From NCBI RefSeq assembly GCF_032842945.2, contig NZ_CP146606.1, forward strand, positions 930,001-994,000: a stretch of 64,000 bases of DNA, written 5' to 3'. Origin of the DNA: Roseovarius sp. W115. Lineage in GTDB: Bacteria; Pseudomonadota; Alphaproteobacteria; Rhodobacterales; Rhodobacteraceae. Below the pieces are notes generated by a model. It had not been told where the DNA came from and made no database searches. It saw nothing but the letters and a program-made list of their open reading frames with translations. The translations under genes were made by a program, and so were the position numbers. How positions within the stretch are numbered: the first letter of the stretch is position 1; each line of letters opens with the position of its first letter. Of the stretch, positions 1 through 8,397 are shown piece by piece.

Positions 1-164
1 GCGGTTGGATCGGCAAAATCTGCCGTGATATCCTCATGATCAGAGGACCCGCGCTGTGCACAAAAGACCCGTGCGCCACCCTCTGCCAGAAGGGCCGCTG
101 TCGCCGCGCCCATGCCGCTGGATGCCCCTGTAACGAGTGCGGTTTTTCCCTCAAAGCGGCTCAT
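1..164 (-). CDS. Short-chain dehydrogenase/reductase, N-terminal part (cut by window edge)
   Basis: The minus strand from the ATG at 164 encodes MSRFEGKTALVTGASSGMGA, the start of a classical SDR with the TGxxxGxG dinucleotide-binding motif, followed by the first beta-alpha-beta unit. Only 54 codons are visible before the left edge. The ATG overlaps the stop codon of the preceding SDR as ATGA, so the two are translationally coupled and belong to the same operon as the P450 and the HpbD-like epimerase. The substrate is unknown. By context it may oxidise an alcohol made during betaine or aldehyde breakdown. Confidence 0.8.
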   Translation of the reverse strand, partial: MSRFEGKTALVTGASSGMGAATAALLAEGGARVFCAQRGSSDHEDITADFADPT

Positions 165-891
165 ATCACAGGCTTCCCACCATTGACCTCAACCAACGCG
201 CCACACATGTACCGCGCGGCATCGGAGGCGAGAAAGAGCATCACATCGACGATCTCCTGCGGGCTGGCGATATGGCCCACCGGGACGCTGGCATTGAGCT
301 CGTCAATCGCCTTCTCCGGGTCCAACCCCGGATCGCGAAACCGGTGCGCAACATGGGTGTGTCGACTTCATTTGGACAGACCGCGTTCACACGAATGCCC
401 TGATGCGCGTGGTCCCGGCCCAGGCATTGCGTGAGAGACGCCACCGCCGCTTTGCTCATGACATAAAGTGGGTGGTTGGCCCCGGGGCGCAGGCCCCAGC
501 AGGACGACGTGTTCACAATTGCCCCACCCCCGCGCGCAGTCAGGATCGGCACAGCGGCGCGGCAAATGCGAAACGGCGCCTCGACATTGACACCCATGGT
601 CAAGCTCCAGTCTGCATCGCTTGTCTCGGTTATGTCGCCACGTGTAATGACCCCGGCATTGTTGAAGACCATGTCGAGACCACCAAGGGCCGCCTCGGCC
701 TGTCCCGGCAAGGCATCACAGAACGCCCCATCGAGCAGATCTCCATCGAGATGCGCATCGGCCTCTACCCCGCTACTGTCGCGATCACTTACCGCCACGC
801 GCGCGCCTTCGGCGCGCAAGCTTGCGGCAAGGACCACGCCAATCCCGCCCGCACCTCCGGTGACAAGCGCTGATTTCCCTTCAAATCGCAT
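161..891 (-). pseudogene. Short-chain dehydrogenase/reductase, interrupted by a 1-base frameshift
   Basis: The start is taken at ATG 891, which has GAGGTGG just upstream and lies inside the end of the P450 gene. The N-terminal part shows TGGAGGIG (cofactor binding), NNAG and the catalytic YVMSK. After the conserved VNAVCPNEVDTPM segment the frame runs into unrelated sequence, while the neighbouring frame continues as RGLDPEKAIDEL...FLASDAARYM...VNGGKPVI, a normal SDR C-terminus ending at TGA 161-163. Adding one C to the C4 run at 326-329 restores a 243-residue protein of standard SDR length. It could be a sequencing or assembly error or a real recent mutation. The reaction is probably NAD(P)-dependent oxidation of a hydroxy intermediate in the neighbouring catabolic pathway; the substrate is not identifiable. 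Confidence 0.8.
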
Positions 892-2074
892 GATCCACCT
901 CATATCGAATGGGCAGGCTTAGTGCGCCCGTGTTGCCACTGTCGGGTAGCCACTCTGGCGTGCCGTCGTAGGACACTGTGCGAAACGTCCGGCGCAGCGC
1001 CGCGAGCGCACAGGCCGTGTCGGTGCGTGCCACGAAATGCCCGATGCAATGATGTGCACCGCCGCCAAAGCCAAAGTGCTTGCGACGCTTCGCCTTGATG
1101 TCAAAGGAAGGGTCTTCGCAAATTTCAGGGTCGCGCGCACTGGCGTGAACCAGAAGATGCAGCACCGTGCCTTTGGCGATATGAACGCCGTCGAGATCGA
1201 CATCTTCCATTGCTTCGCGTGTGGCCCAAGTGGTGGTCGGACGGGCGCGGATGAATTCCTCAACGGCGGCAGGGATCAGGGACGCATCGTTCCGCAGCGC
1301 GCGCCATTGATCCGAATTCTCGATAAAAAGCGACAGCCCAAGTCCCAGCAAGGCGCGCGTCGTATCCACCCCTCCAAAGATTGAGATCACGATGGTATTG
1401 AGAAGTTCTTCGTAGCTGCAATCGCCGTTGCGATGAAATTCCGCCACCATGCGCGCCACGTAAGAGCTGCTATCGCGGCCCTTGCGCACCTTGCCGACAA
1501 GTTTGTCGGAAAGATCGAACAACGTCTCGCAGGCCTTGTTGAATCGCGCCTGATACTTGGGCGCCTCAATCCCCATGGCCAGACCGAGATCAGCGGCATT
1601 GTGGGCCACCAGCGGCCAGTCTTGGCGATCCATCCCCAGAAGCGTGGTGATCGCCTGCCCGGCGAAGGGCTCGCAAAAGGCGGTTTGGAATTCACAGTGA
1701 TCCTTTTCGCGCAGAGTTTTGCATAGATCCTGGGCAATCTCATCAAAGGCGGGCTTGAGGCTGCGCACATAGTCTTCTCTTAGCGCCGGGATCGCCAGGG
1801 CGCGCAGTTTTTGGTGCTCTGCACCTTCTCGGCCGATAACCGATGCACGCCAGAAATCGGCAAAGCTGCCTTCGATGCCCACCGTGTCAGGCCAGTTGTG
1901 GCTGCCCTGTCGGAAGCGCCGGTCGCGCAGAATTTTGCCCACCTGCCGATAGCGCAGCACCGCGAGACCAAAGGGCGTCTCGGCGCACCAATGGGTATCG
2001 CGCGCCGCAATAACTTCCGGGCCGCGTGTGGACACTGCCCCGTCCGCTAGATCGAGATATGGCAGCCCACCCAC
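881..2074 (-). CDS. Cytochrome P450
   Basis: A 397-residue soluble bacterial P450. Visible landmarks are the I-helix GGVDTT, the ExxR motif in EEFIR, and the heme-ligand loop FGFGGGAHHCIGH with the proximal cysteine. The start is GTG at 2074, three bases after the stop of the epimerase gene. The end overlaps the following SDR start, so it sits inside a tight operon. No ferredoxin or ferredoxin reductase gene is adjacent, so electron partners must come from elsewhere. P450s can hydroxylate or oxidatively N-demethylate small amines. Next to an HpbD-like epimerase and an MttB-like protein, a role in N-demethylation or ring hydroxylation of a betaine is plausible but is inference. Confidence 0.93.
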   Translation of the reverse strand: MGGLPYLDLADGAVSTRGPEVIAARDTHWCAETPFGLAVLRYRQVGKILRDRRFRQGSHNWPDTVGIEGSFADFWRASVIGREGAEHQKLRALAIPALREDYVRSLKPAFDEIAQDLCKTLREKDHCEFQTAFCEPFAGQAITTLLGMDRQDWPLVAHNAADLGLAMGIEAPKYQARFNKACETLFDLSDKLVGKVRKGRDSSSYVARMVAEFHRNGDCSYEELLNTIVISIFGGVDTTRALLGLGLSLFIENSDQWRALRNDASLIPAAVEEFIRARPTTTWATREAMEDVDLDGVHIAKGTVLHLLVHASARDPEICEDPSFDIKAKRRKHFGFGGGAHHCIGHFVARTDTACALAALRRTFRTVSYDGTPEWLPDSGNTGALSLPIRYEVDHAI

Positions 2075-2077
2075 GGC

Positions 2078-3184
2078 CTATCCCCCAAATGAGGCCGCTG
2101 GCACGCCGAACATATTAGGATCAGGTGTCACGCCAAGTCCCGGCCCCTCTGGCAGGTTGATGTGACCGCCTTCTATCCGTACGCCACCGTTTGGATCATA
2201 ATGCCCGTCTATATAAGGCTGCGCCAGCCACACGCCTTCAAGCAGGTCAGGCCGCACCGTCGCCCCAAGATGTACGCAGGCTGCGTTGACGATATCCCCA
2301 CCCCAGCTGTCCTCACAGGAATGCGCCATACGCCGCACCGCTGCGATATCGCGGAAGGTCGACGCCGGGCGCAGCCCGCCCAAACGCGAGATTTTCATCC
2401 CGAACCCGTCCACCAGGCCGTCCCCCACCAGACGCAGCAGCGTGTTGAGATCGACCATGCTCTCATCAATATGGATCGGGTGGTGCATCATGGGGCGGAT
2501 GCGGGCGATTTCCTCAATGGTATTGCAGGGCTGTTCCAGCACGAAGGGGATATCCTGACACTCCCGCGACAGGCGCAGGGCATCACTGGCACTCATGCCA
2601 CGATTTGGGTCCACAAGCACCCGCGCGCGGTGGCCAATGACTTCATGCACCTTACGCAGAGTGGCGATGTCTTCGGCCACATCACGCCCACCTGCTTTGA
2701 TCTGAATGCGGGGGTACCCCTCATCGACCTTCTCAAGCGCCAAAGCAGCAATCCCTTCCGGCGTGCCAATCCCGGTGGCGTAGTAGGAGGGCAACCGGGT
2801 CTGATAGGCCCCGCCCAGAAGCGTGGCCACTGACACACCGAGCGAACGCCCCAACGCATCATGCACGGCGATATCCACAGCAGAGCGCGCATAGTTACCG
2901 CCCTCAATCATCCCATCAATCGCGGCCTGCACGGCATTGACGGACAGTTCCACTCCGATGAGCCCGGCACCAATGTCGTTGAGCAACGCGCGCACGCCAC
3001 TGGCTTGCACCGGGGCATAGAGCGGACCGATGGGGCACACCTCTCCCCAGCCGTCGACACCTGCCTCTGTGACCAGCTGCACGAGCGTTGTTTCAAGCGA
3101 CCAGACCGGCCCGTGTGACATGGTGTAGGGCCCGTTTTTGACCGGCAGATCGTGGTGATAGATATGGAACTCTTTGATACGCAT
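2078..3184 (-). CDS. hpbD: Enolase-superfamily epimerase, hydroxyproline-betaine/proline-betaine 2-epimerase-like
   Basis: A 368-residue protein of the mandelate racemase/muconate lactonizing enzyme group. It resembles the Pelagibaca HpbD family as I recall it: N-terminal DLPVKNGPYT, WGEVCPIGPLYAP, ALRLSRECQDIPFVLEQPCN and the HSCEDSWGGDI segment. Lys163 (RIQIKAGG) and Lys264 (FGMKISR) lie where the two 1,1-proton-transfer bases are expected. Asp192, Glu217 and Asp240 fit the Mg2+ ligands. HpbD-type enzymes epimerise trans-4-hydroxyproline betaine or racemise proline betaine at C2 as the first catabolic step. The ATG overlaps the mttB-like stop (TGATG), showing coupling. No Rieske demethylase of the classical hpb pathway is present in the window. 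Exact substrate stereochemistry cannot be read from sequence. Confidence 0.85.
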   Translation of the reverse strand: MRIKEFHIYHHDLPVKNGPYTMSHGPVWSLETTLVQLVTEAGVDGWGEVCPIGPLYAPVQASGVRALLNDIGAGLIGVELSVNAVQAAIDGMIEGGNYARSAVDIAVHDALGRSLGVSVATLLGGAYQTRLPSYYATGIGTPEGIAALALEKVDEGYPRIQIKAGGRDVAEDIATLRKVHEVIGHRARVLVDPNRGMSASDALRLSRECQDIPFVLEQPCNTIEEIARIRPMMHHPIHIDESMVDLNTLLRLVGDGLVDGFGMKISRLGGLRPASTFRDIAAVRRMAHSCEDSWGGDIVNAACVHLGATVRPDLLEGVWLAQPYIDGHYDPNGGVRIEGGHINLPEGPGLGVTPDPNMFGVPAASFGG

Positions 3185-4737
3185 CAGTAGTCCTGATTAA
3201 GGGCGTCTGCGGCGGGAATTTCCCGTTCCCGCCGGGCGATATAGTCTAGCAAGGCCTCATTCTTGGCTTCATCAAGCTTGGGCTCTTCGTAGTCGTTCAG
3301 CATCTGACGTGTGTAGTTGAGCGCGCGCTCATTGGCCTCAACCGCGCCCTCGGCTTGCCATTGCTCAATTGAGTTGTTGTCGAAGAGTTCCGGCATGAAG
3401 AACGCCCGCTGGAAATTCTCCAGCGTGTGCGGATGGCCCAGGTAGTGCCCACCTGGACCCACGTCTGTCACCGCAGCAATCGCCTCGTCAAAATCATCCC
3501 AGCGAATACCCTCCGCCATGCGGTAGGCCATCGCACATTGCTCGGCATCAATCACGAACTTGGCCATAGAACAATGCATCCCTGCCTCGTTCCAACCGGC
3601 CGAATGCCACATGTAATTCGTGCCCGCCATCTGTAGCGCCATGAGCGTCGTTGCACTCTCATACCCCGCCTGCGCGTCCAACGTCTTGGCCCCGCCCAGC
3701 GTGTTGGATGACCGCCAAGGCACGCCATAATGCCGCGCCATCTGGCCGATCATCAGGTTCATCAGGCTGATCTCTGGCGTGCCTGCCATTGGGGCACCGG
3801 ATTTCATGCTGACGGTGCTCAGGTAATGCCCATAGATCGCCGGACATCCTTTGCGCACCACTTGCGTGTAGGCCAGCGCACTGAGCGCTTCAGCGTTCAG
3901 CTGCGCCACCGTGGGTGCAACGGACGCAGGCGTGTTGGCCCCGCCCAACACAAAAGGCGAGCACAGCACAGGCTGGTTGCGTTTGTTAAACGCTCGCATC
4001 GCACCCAGCATGGTCTCATCCCAGACCAGCGGCGAGTTCCCGTTGCAATTGCCCGTCACCACCGGATGTGTTTCGATATAGTCCTCACCAAACAGGATCG
4101 CGCACATCTCCATCACATCTTCCGCGTTCTTGGGGCTTGTCGTCATGCCCATGAACGTCTTGTCGGAATGCTTCATCGAGGAATAGGTGATCCGCAAGTG
4201 CCGCTGGCTGATAGGGTGATCATAGGGCTCAACGATATGATGCGCAGAGGAATGCATCGCGGGGAGCATATGGCTCAGCTTGTGGAAATTCGCGAGGTCG
4301 TCGAGCGTCGGATTGCGGCGCACATCGTCAAGATCACGCAGATAAGGCGCGCCGGTCATGGGCACAAAGATCGCATGATCCTTTCCAAACGGGAGCGTAT
4401 TGTTTGGATTGCGCGCGTGGTAAGTGAACGTTTCGGGGATGGAAGCGATCAGCTCCCGCACCAGCCCGCGATCCAGATGCACCCGGTCGCCATCGCGCAC
4501 ATCCGCGCCTGCACTTTTCCAATCGGCGATCGCGATATCATCGCGGAAAACCACGCCGACACTTTCGAGGATATCCATGGAGGCGGCATCAATGCGCTCA
4601 ATCTGTTCGGCATCCATTGGCTCTGTCAGAGGAATGCCCCGCTTGAGCGCGGGCAGCATTGTCACATCCCGAGCCTGTCGCGCCTGCTTGCGCGCGCCGC
4701 GACCGCGGCGGACGGTTCCTACGGCTTCAACGGTCAT
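3184..4737 (-). CDS. MttB-superfamily (trimethylamine methyltransferase-like) corrinoid methyltransferase, pyrrolysine-free
   Basis: A 517-residue uninterrupted reading frame of the MttB/COG5598 family, recognised by the overall barrel sequence (for example DILESVGVVF, HARNPNNTLPFG, GAPYLRDLDDVRR, GTPEISLMNLMIGQMA, DVGPGGHYLGHPHT). There is no in-frame amber codon, so it belongs to the non-pyrrolysine branch. Known members of that branch demethylate quaternary amines such as glycine betaine, proline betaine or carnitine and pass the methyl group to a corrinoid protein. GGAGG lies four bases before the ATG, and the gene overlaps the unknown 125-residue gene upstream. No corrinoid protein, RamA activator or second methyltransferase is in the window, so the acceptor system is unresolved. 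By context the substrate is probably a proline-type betaine. Confidence 0.9.
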   Translation of the reverse strand: MTVEAVGTVRRGRGARKQARQARDVTMLPALKRGIPLTEPMDAEQIERIDAASMDILESVGVVFRDDIAIADWKSAGADVRDGDRVHLDRGLVRELIASIPETFTYHARNPNNTLPFGKDHAIFVPMTGAPYLRDLDDVRRNPTLDDLANFHKLSHMLPAMHSSAHHIVEPYDHPISQRHLRITYSSMKHSDKTFMGMTTSPKNAEDVMEMCAILFGEDYIETHPVVTGNCNGNSPLVWDETMLGAMRAFNKRNQPVLCSPFVLGGANTPASVAPTVAQLNAEALSALAYTQVVRKGCPAIYGHYLSTVSMKSGAPMAGTPEISLMNLMIGQMARHYGVPWRSSNTLGGAKTLDAQAGYESATTLMALQMAGTNYMWHSAGWNEAGMHCSMAKFVIDAEQCAMAYRMAEGIRWDDFDEAIAAVTDVGPGGHYLGHPHTLENFQRAFFMPELFDNNSIEQWQAEGAVEANERALNYTRQMLNDYEEPKLDEAKNEALLDYIARREREIPAADALNQDY

Positions 4738-5104
4738 TTTTGCCTCCGAACATCCTGCCGAAAATTCTGCCCAGAAAATTCTGGCGCCGGGTTGGCTTGA
4801 GGATTCCTAACGAAACTTTTGCGTTCACTACTGCGCCAGGCTGTTTCTCTGCATTAGCATAAATTGCATACAAAGACCCCTCCACGGCTAGGGCCTCGAC
4901 TTCTTCAAGCGAGAAATCCCCTGAATCCAGCAAATCCTGAATTGGTTTGGAAAGTTGTTCGTTGTCGACAAGGTCGATATCTAGCCCGTTAAACTCCAAG
5001 ACTGTGGAGGCAATGGATACTCTTTCTTTGAAAAGAACGTAGGCCGCGATCTCATACCTCGCTGCTGCAAAAAGCTCGTTCATGTCAACTTGAGCTGTCG
5101 TCAT
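4727..5104 (-). CDS. Unknown 125-residue protein between aldehyde dehydrogenase and MttB-like genes
   Basis: I do not recognise a family. The protein is acidic and mostly helical in appearance, then turns basic at the C-terminus (KPTRRQNFLGRIFGRMFGGKNDR-like tail). There is no signal peptide, no clear membrane span, no cysteines and no corrinoid-binding DxHxxG motif. The ATG overlaps the aldehyde dehydrogenase stop as ATGA, and the end overlaps the mttB-like start by 11 bases, so it is translated from the same message. The position suggests an accessory role for the methyltransferase or dehydrogenase, but that is inference. Base composition is somewhat more AT-rich than the flanking genes. 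Confidence 0.75.
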   Translation of the reverse strand: MTTAQVDMNELFAAARYEIAAYVLFKERVSIASTVLEFNGLDIDLVDNEQLSKPIQDLLDSGDFSLEEVEALAVEGSLYAIYANAEKQPGAVVNAKVSLGILKPTRRQNFLGRIFGRMFGGKNDR

Positions 5105-6594
5105 CCCACCAAATCCCCATCCCTGGGATCACTCAGATCGACCCAAATCGTCTTCACTTCTGTAAACTGATCATGCGCATGGATGCCGTTGTCGCGCCCG
5201 CCAAAGCCGGATTGCTTGAAGCCGCCAAAGGGCGTCGCGATATCGCCTTCGCCGTAGCAATTCACCGTGACCGTACCCGCGCGTATGTTTTTCGCAGCAC
5301 TTAAAGCACGGCGAATGTTGCCGGTGAAGACCGACGCCGCCAGCCCATACTCGGTATCATTGGCCAGCTCTATTGCCTCGGCTTCGCTGGCCACCTCGAT
5401 GACACTCAGCACGGGTCCGAAGATCTCTTCCCTGGCGCGCGCGTCGGACTTGTTCACGTCATAAACCGTCGGCACCACAAAGTTACCCTTGGGCTTGGCC
5501 CCGCCAGCCACCGCCTTTCCCTTGAGATACCCCGCCACCTTCTTGCAATGCTCTGCGTCCACAAGCGCCCCAAAGTGGTTGGCCGGGTCCAACGGATCAC
5601 CTGTTTTCCAATCCCGCATGCGGGCCACGATCCTCTCCATCAGCGGCTCTTTGACGGCCTTATGAACGATCAGACGCGAGGTGGCCGAGCAATTCTCTCC
5701 CATATTCCAGAAGGCTGCATTCACCACATGTTCGGCCACATGGTCGAGGTTTTCGGCATCCTCCAGCACCACAGCCGGGTTCTTGCCACCACATTCCAGC
5801 GTGACCTTTTTCATATTGCTATCAGCGGCATAACGCAGGAACCGTTTGCCGGTCTCGGTCGATCCGGTGAAACTCACCATATCCACATCCAAATGCAGAC
5901 CGAGCGGCTCGCCCACGCTTGGCCCATTCCCCGGCAGTACCTGCAAGACCCCGCGCGGGATACCCGCCATATGTGCCACCTCTGCCAAACGCAGCGCCGT
6001 CAGGCTGGTCTGTTCGGCAGGTTTCACAATCACCGAATTGCCCGCCGCTAGGGCCGGGCCAATTTTCCAGGCCATCATCAAAAGCGGGAAATTCCATGGC
6101 AAGACACAGGCCACCACGCCAATCGGCTCGCGCACGATCATGCTCAGCGCATCATCGCCTGAGGGGCCAACCTGATCATAAATCTTGTCAATCAGCTCCC
6201 CATGCCACTTGATCGTGTGGATAGTTTCAGGGATGTCGATCATCTCGCAATCGCGAATGGGTTTGCCACTGTCGAGGCTCTCCATCACAGCTAGCTCATG
6301 CCGCCGCCGCGTGATCAGCTTGCACAGGCGAATGAGCACATCCTTGCGGTCACTGGGATGCGCTTTGGACCACTCACCCCGATCAAACGCCTCGCGCGCT
6401 TTCTGCACCGCAAAATCCACATCCTTCTGTCCGGCGGTGCTAACCTTCGTTAAGACCTTCCCCGTTGCAGGGTTCACTGTCTCCATCATCGGGCCCGCGC
6501 CCTTGCGGAATTTTCCATCCACAAACGGCGCGGCGGGAAAGTCCATCTCCGCGGCAATCGCGCCATATTCATCCCGTGTCAGCAATTCAGTCAT
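5101..6594 (-). CDS. NAD(P)-dependent aldehyde dehydrogenase
   Basis: A 497-residue ALDH superfamily enzyme. PWNF (about 167-170), FTGSTETGKR, catalytic Glu267 in TLECGGKNP and catalytic Cys302 in NMGENCSAT are all present, and the length is standard. The start is ATG 6594, with AAGGGTGAG upstream; a GTG lies one codon earlier. It resembles the PuuC/aminoaldehyde branch of the family. In (hydroxy)proline-betaine pathways the equivalent step oxidises alpha-ketoglutarate semialdehyde to alpha-ketoglutarate. The DHDPS-family lyase directly upstream makes this role attractive, but a betaine- or amino-aldehyde substrate is equally possible. Confidence 0.93.
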   Translation of the reverse strand: MTELLTRDEYGAIAAEMDFPAAPFVDGKFRKGAGPMMETVNPATGKVLTKVSTAGQKDVDFAVQKAREAFDRGEWSKAHPSDRKDVLIRLCKLITRRRHELAVMESLDSGKPIRDCEMIDIPETIHTIKWHGELIDKIYDQVGPSGDDALSMIVREPIGVVACVLPWNFPLLMMAWKIGPALAAGNSVIVKPAEQTSLTALRLAEVAHMAGIPRGVLQVLPGNGPSVGEPLGLHLDVDMVSFTGSTETGKRFLRYAADSNMKKVTLECGGKNPAVVLEDAENLDHVAEHVVNAAFWNMGENCSATSRLIVHKAVKEPLMERIVARMRDWKTGDPLDPANHFGALVDAEHCKKVAGYLKGKAVAGGAKPKGNFVVPTVYDVNKSDARAREEIFGPVLSVIEVASEAEAIELANDTEYGLAASVFTGNIRRALSAAKNIRAGTVTVNCYGEGDIATPFGGFKQSGFGGRDNGIHAHDQFTEVKTIWVDLSDPRDGDLVG

Positions 6595-6622
6595 CACCGC
6601 TCACCCTTCCATCGCTCGCGTT

Positions 6623-6679
6623 CCGGGCTTGACCCGGGACCTCTTGGCCAACGTAGAGATCCCGGCTCTTCGGCCGGGA
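6623..6679. repeat. Pair of GC-rich palindromes between lyase and aldehyde dehydrogenase genes
   Basis: Two inverted repeats sit in the 117-base gap. The first is CCGGGCTTGACCCGGG at 6623-6638 and the second is TCCCGGCTCTTCGGCCGGGA at 6660-6679. A related element lies near 62410. The sequence type resembles dispersed intergenic palindromes common in alphaproteobacteria. They could form RNA hairpins that process or stabilise the operon message. Confidence 0.6.
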
Positions 6680-6711
6680 CGCGACAGCGCAATATGTCAA
6701 ACAAAATTCGC

Positions 6712-7620
6712 TCATATCTTGCCCCCCTCAATGGCCGCAATCGCCGTGTTCATCGTGCGGATCACTTCCTCAAGCGCCCGCCGATCGTCTTTGTTCAAAG
6801 GTTGCAACGGCTTGCGCGGTGGACCCGCTTCAACCCCACGCATGGTTAGCCCATGTTTGATGCACTGAATGAATTTACCGCCTTGCTCCAGCACCCGCAT
6901 CAGCGGCATCATCGCCGACATGATCGCGCGCCCTTTGGTGAAATCGCCTTCCAGCACACAAGCCCGGTAGAGCGCCACGTGCGCTTCAGGTGCAAAGTTT
7001 GACCCCGCGCAAACCCAGCCGCGCGCGCCCCAAGCAAAGAATTCCAGCGCCTGGTCATCCATACCGCAGAGCAGGCCCAAATGCGGATAGTCCCGGCCAA
7101 TCAGATGCAAACGATTGATATCTCCAGAACTTTCCTTGATCCCGCAGAAATTCGGATTGCGCCCCAGCCGGTCCAGCGTCTCTTCATCCATGTTCACACC
7201 CATCCGGCCCGGATAATTGTAAAGCATGACCGGCAGGTTCGCCGCACGGTCAATCGCCAACGCATGCAGCGCAATTTCACGCCCTGTTGGCACCGCGTAG
7301 GGCGGTGTGGCCACCAAGAGTGCATCGGCGCCGATCTCAACGGCGGCCTTGGCGTAGTCAATGCTATCTTCTGTGCGCATCGCCCCGGTGCCCATCACCA
7401 TCGGTACACGGCCCTTGATCAACGCTTTGATCCGGCGCGCCAAATCCACACGCTCCTCAAAGCTCTGCGCGTAATACTCCCCCGTCGTACCCGCCGCGAT
7501 GATGCCATGCACACCACCCGCAATGAGTAATTCAACCGTTTCGGCCAGAGCAACCTCATTGAGCGAGAAATCCGGGTGATACGGCGTCACAATCGGGGTC
7601 CATATGCCCTCAAACTGCAT
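6712..7620 (-). CDS. Dihydrodipicolinate synthase/N-acetylneuraminate lyase family enzyme (HypD-like candidate)
   Basis: A 302-residue class I aldolase-type TIM barrel. It shows the GTTGEYY loop (about 44-50), YNYPGRMGV with the catalytic tyrosine (about 134-142) and the Schiff-base Lys162 in GIKESSGD. GGAGG precedes the ATG, and the start overlaps the GntR gene stop by 11 bases. A true DapA is unlikely because the gene lies in a catabolic operon with a GntR regulator. In hydroxyproline and hydroxyproline-betaine pathways a DHDPS-family protein (HypD) deaminates pyrroline-4-hydroxy-2-carboxylate to alpha-ketoglutarate semialdehyde. The following aldehyde dehydrogenase would complete that route. 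The assignment by context is inference. Confidence 0.9.
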   Translation of the reverse strand: MQFEGIWTPIVTPYHPDFSLNEVALAETVELLIAGGVHGIIAAGTTGEYYAQSFEERVDLARRIKALIKGRVPMVMGTGAMRTEDSIDYAKAAVEIGADALLVATPPYAVPTGREIALHALAIDRAANLPVMLYNYPGRMGVNMDEETLDRLGRNPNFCGIKESSGDINRLHLIGRDYPHLGLLCGMDDQALEFFAWGARGWVCAGSNFAPEAHVALYRACVLEGDFTKGRAIMSAMMPLMRVLEQGGKFIQCIKHGLTMRGVEAGPPRKPLQPLNKDDRRALEEVIRTMNTAIAAIEGGKI

Positions 7621-8314
7621 GCGCGCCTCCTCTTTCGGTCAAAAAATCTATGGGAAGTGGATCAGGGGTGACAAACCGCTCCAGCCGGTCACGCGACAGG
7701 TTCCAGTGATCAATCGTCAGATCCACCGCGCGCTCTGCCTCACGCGCCGCAAAGGCCGCGATCATAGCATCATGCTGGTCGACGGCTTGCGCCACGCGCG
7801 CGGCTTCGTCGTCTGATGCGGGGCGGTAAAATGTCTGGCTGAGCCGCGTGTGATCAATCAACATGCGCTTCAGACTTGGCAGCAGATAGGGATTGCGCGC
7901 CATCTCGCCAATGCACAGATGAAACCGGTGGTTGAGCAACGCGGCCTTCCCGGCATCTCCGGATTCTGTTGCTGTACGAAAATCACCTTGCAGGGCGCGC
8001 AATCTGGCCAGATCCAAGTCCTGCCGGTTTTCCGCCGCAAGCCGCGCCACACTGGCATAGATCACCGGGGCCGTCTGAAAGAACATCCGCATGACAGCCA
8101 AATCCATCGACGCCACTTTCGCACCGCGGTTCTGGGTCAGTTCCACATACCCCTCACCGCCAAGCCGTTGAAAAATCTCGCGCATGGGTGTGCGTGACAT
8201 GCCGTAACGCTCACAGAGCGATGCCTCATCAAGATCACTGCCGGGTGCGATATCCAGCGTCAGGATGCGCATCTTGATGTCTTCCAGACAGTGGGCTTTG
8301 CGATCTTTTGTCAT
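7610..8314 (-). CDS. GntR-family transcriptional regulator, FCD (FadR-type) subgroup
   Basis: 234 residues. The N-terminal winged helix contains the GntR signature region SDLDEASLCERYGMSRTPMRE. The remainder is an all-helical FCD-type ligand domain with metal-ligand-like residues (NHRFH, QHDAM). It is the first gene of the betaine-type operon and is overlapped by the DHDPS-family gene. A perfect ten-base palindrome, ATGTATACAT, lies 24 bases upstream of the start and looks like an operator, so the protein probably autoregulates the operon. The ligand is probably the pathway substrate or an organic-acid intermediate. Confidence 0.92.
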   Translation of the reverse strand: MTKDRKAHCLEDIKMRILTLDIAPGSDLDEASLCERYGMSRTPMREIFQRLGGEGYVELTQNRGAKVASMDLAVMRMFFQTAPVIYASVARLAAENRQDLDLARLRALQGDFRTATESGDAGKAALLNHRFHLCIGEMARNPYLLPSLKRMLIDHTRLSQTFYRPASDDEAARVAQAVDQHDAMIAAFAAREAERAVDLTIDHWNLSRDRLERFVTPDPLPIDFLTERGGAHAV

Positions 8315-8337
8315 GAACGACTCACGTTGAACATGTT

Positions 8338-8347
8338 ATGTATACAT
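8338..8347. promoter_or_regulatory. Candidate operator for the FCD-type GntR regulator
   Basis: The perfect palindrome ATGTATACAT lies in the short AT-rich gap upstream of the GntR start at 8314, with a second half-like TTGTATCC next to it. GTATAC-centred palindromes are typical FCD/GntR sites. This is the only promoter-like stretch before the catabolic operon. Confidence 0.5.
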
Positions 8348-8371
8348 ATTGTATCCAATTTCACCAAACAT

Positions 8372-8397
8372 AAAAAAAGAACCCGAAGGCCCTTCTT
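8372..8397 (-). terminator. Rho-independent terminator of the glnT-glx unit
   Basis: Reading the minus strand, a stem around a TTCG tetraloop (AAGGGCC-TTCG-GGTTCTT, with G-T pairs) is followed by a run of T. It lies about 30 bases after the stop of the 198-residue gene. It separates the glnT-glx unit from the GntR-led unit. Confidence 0.6.

Noticed and set aside
3184..4737. Pyrrolysine-encoded MttB
   Set aside because: The gene has no in-frame amber codon, so it is the non-pyrrolysine type.
3730..4800. 356-codon open frame antisense to the MttB-like gene
   Set aside because: The composition is typical of an antisense shadow, and the MttB-like gene is well supported by overlap with both neighbours.
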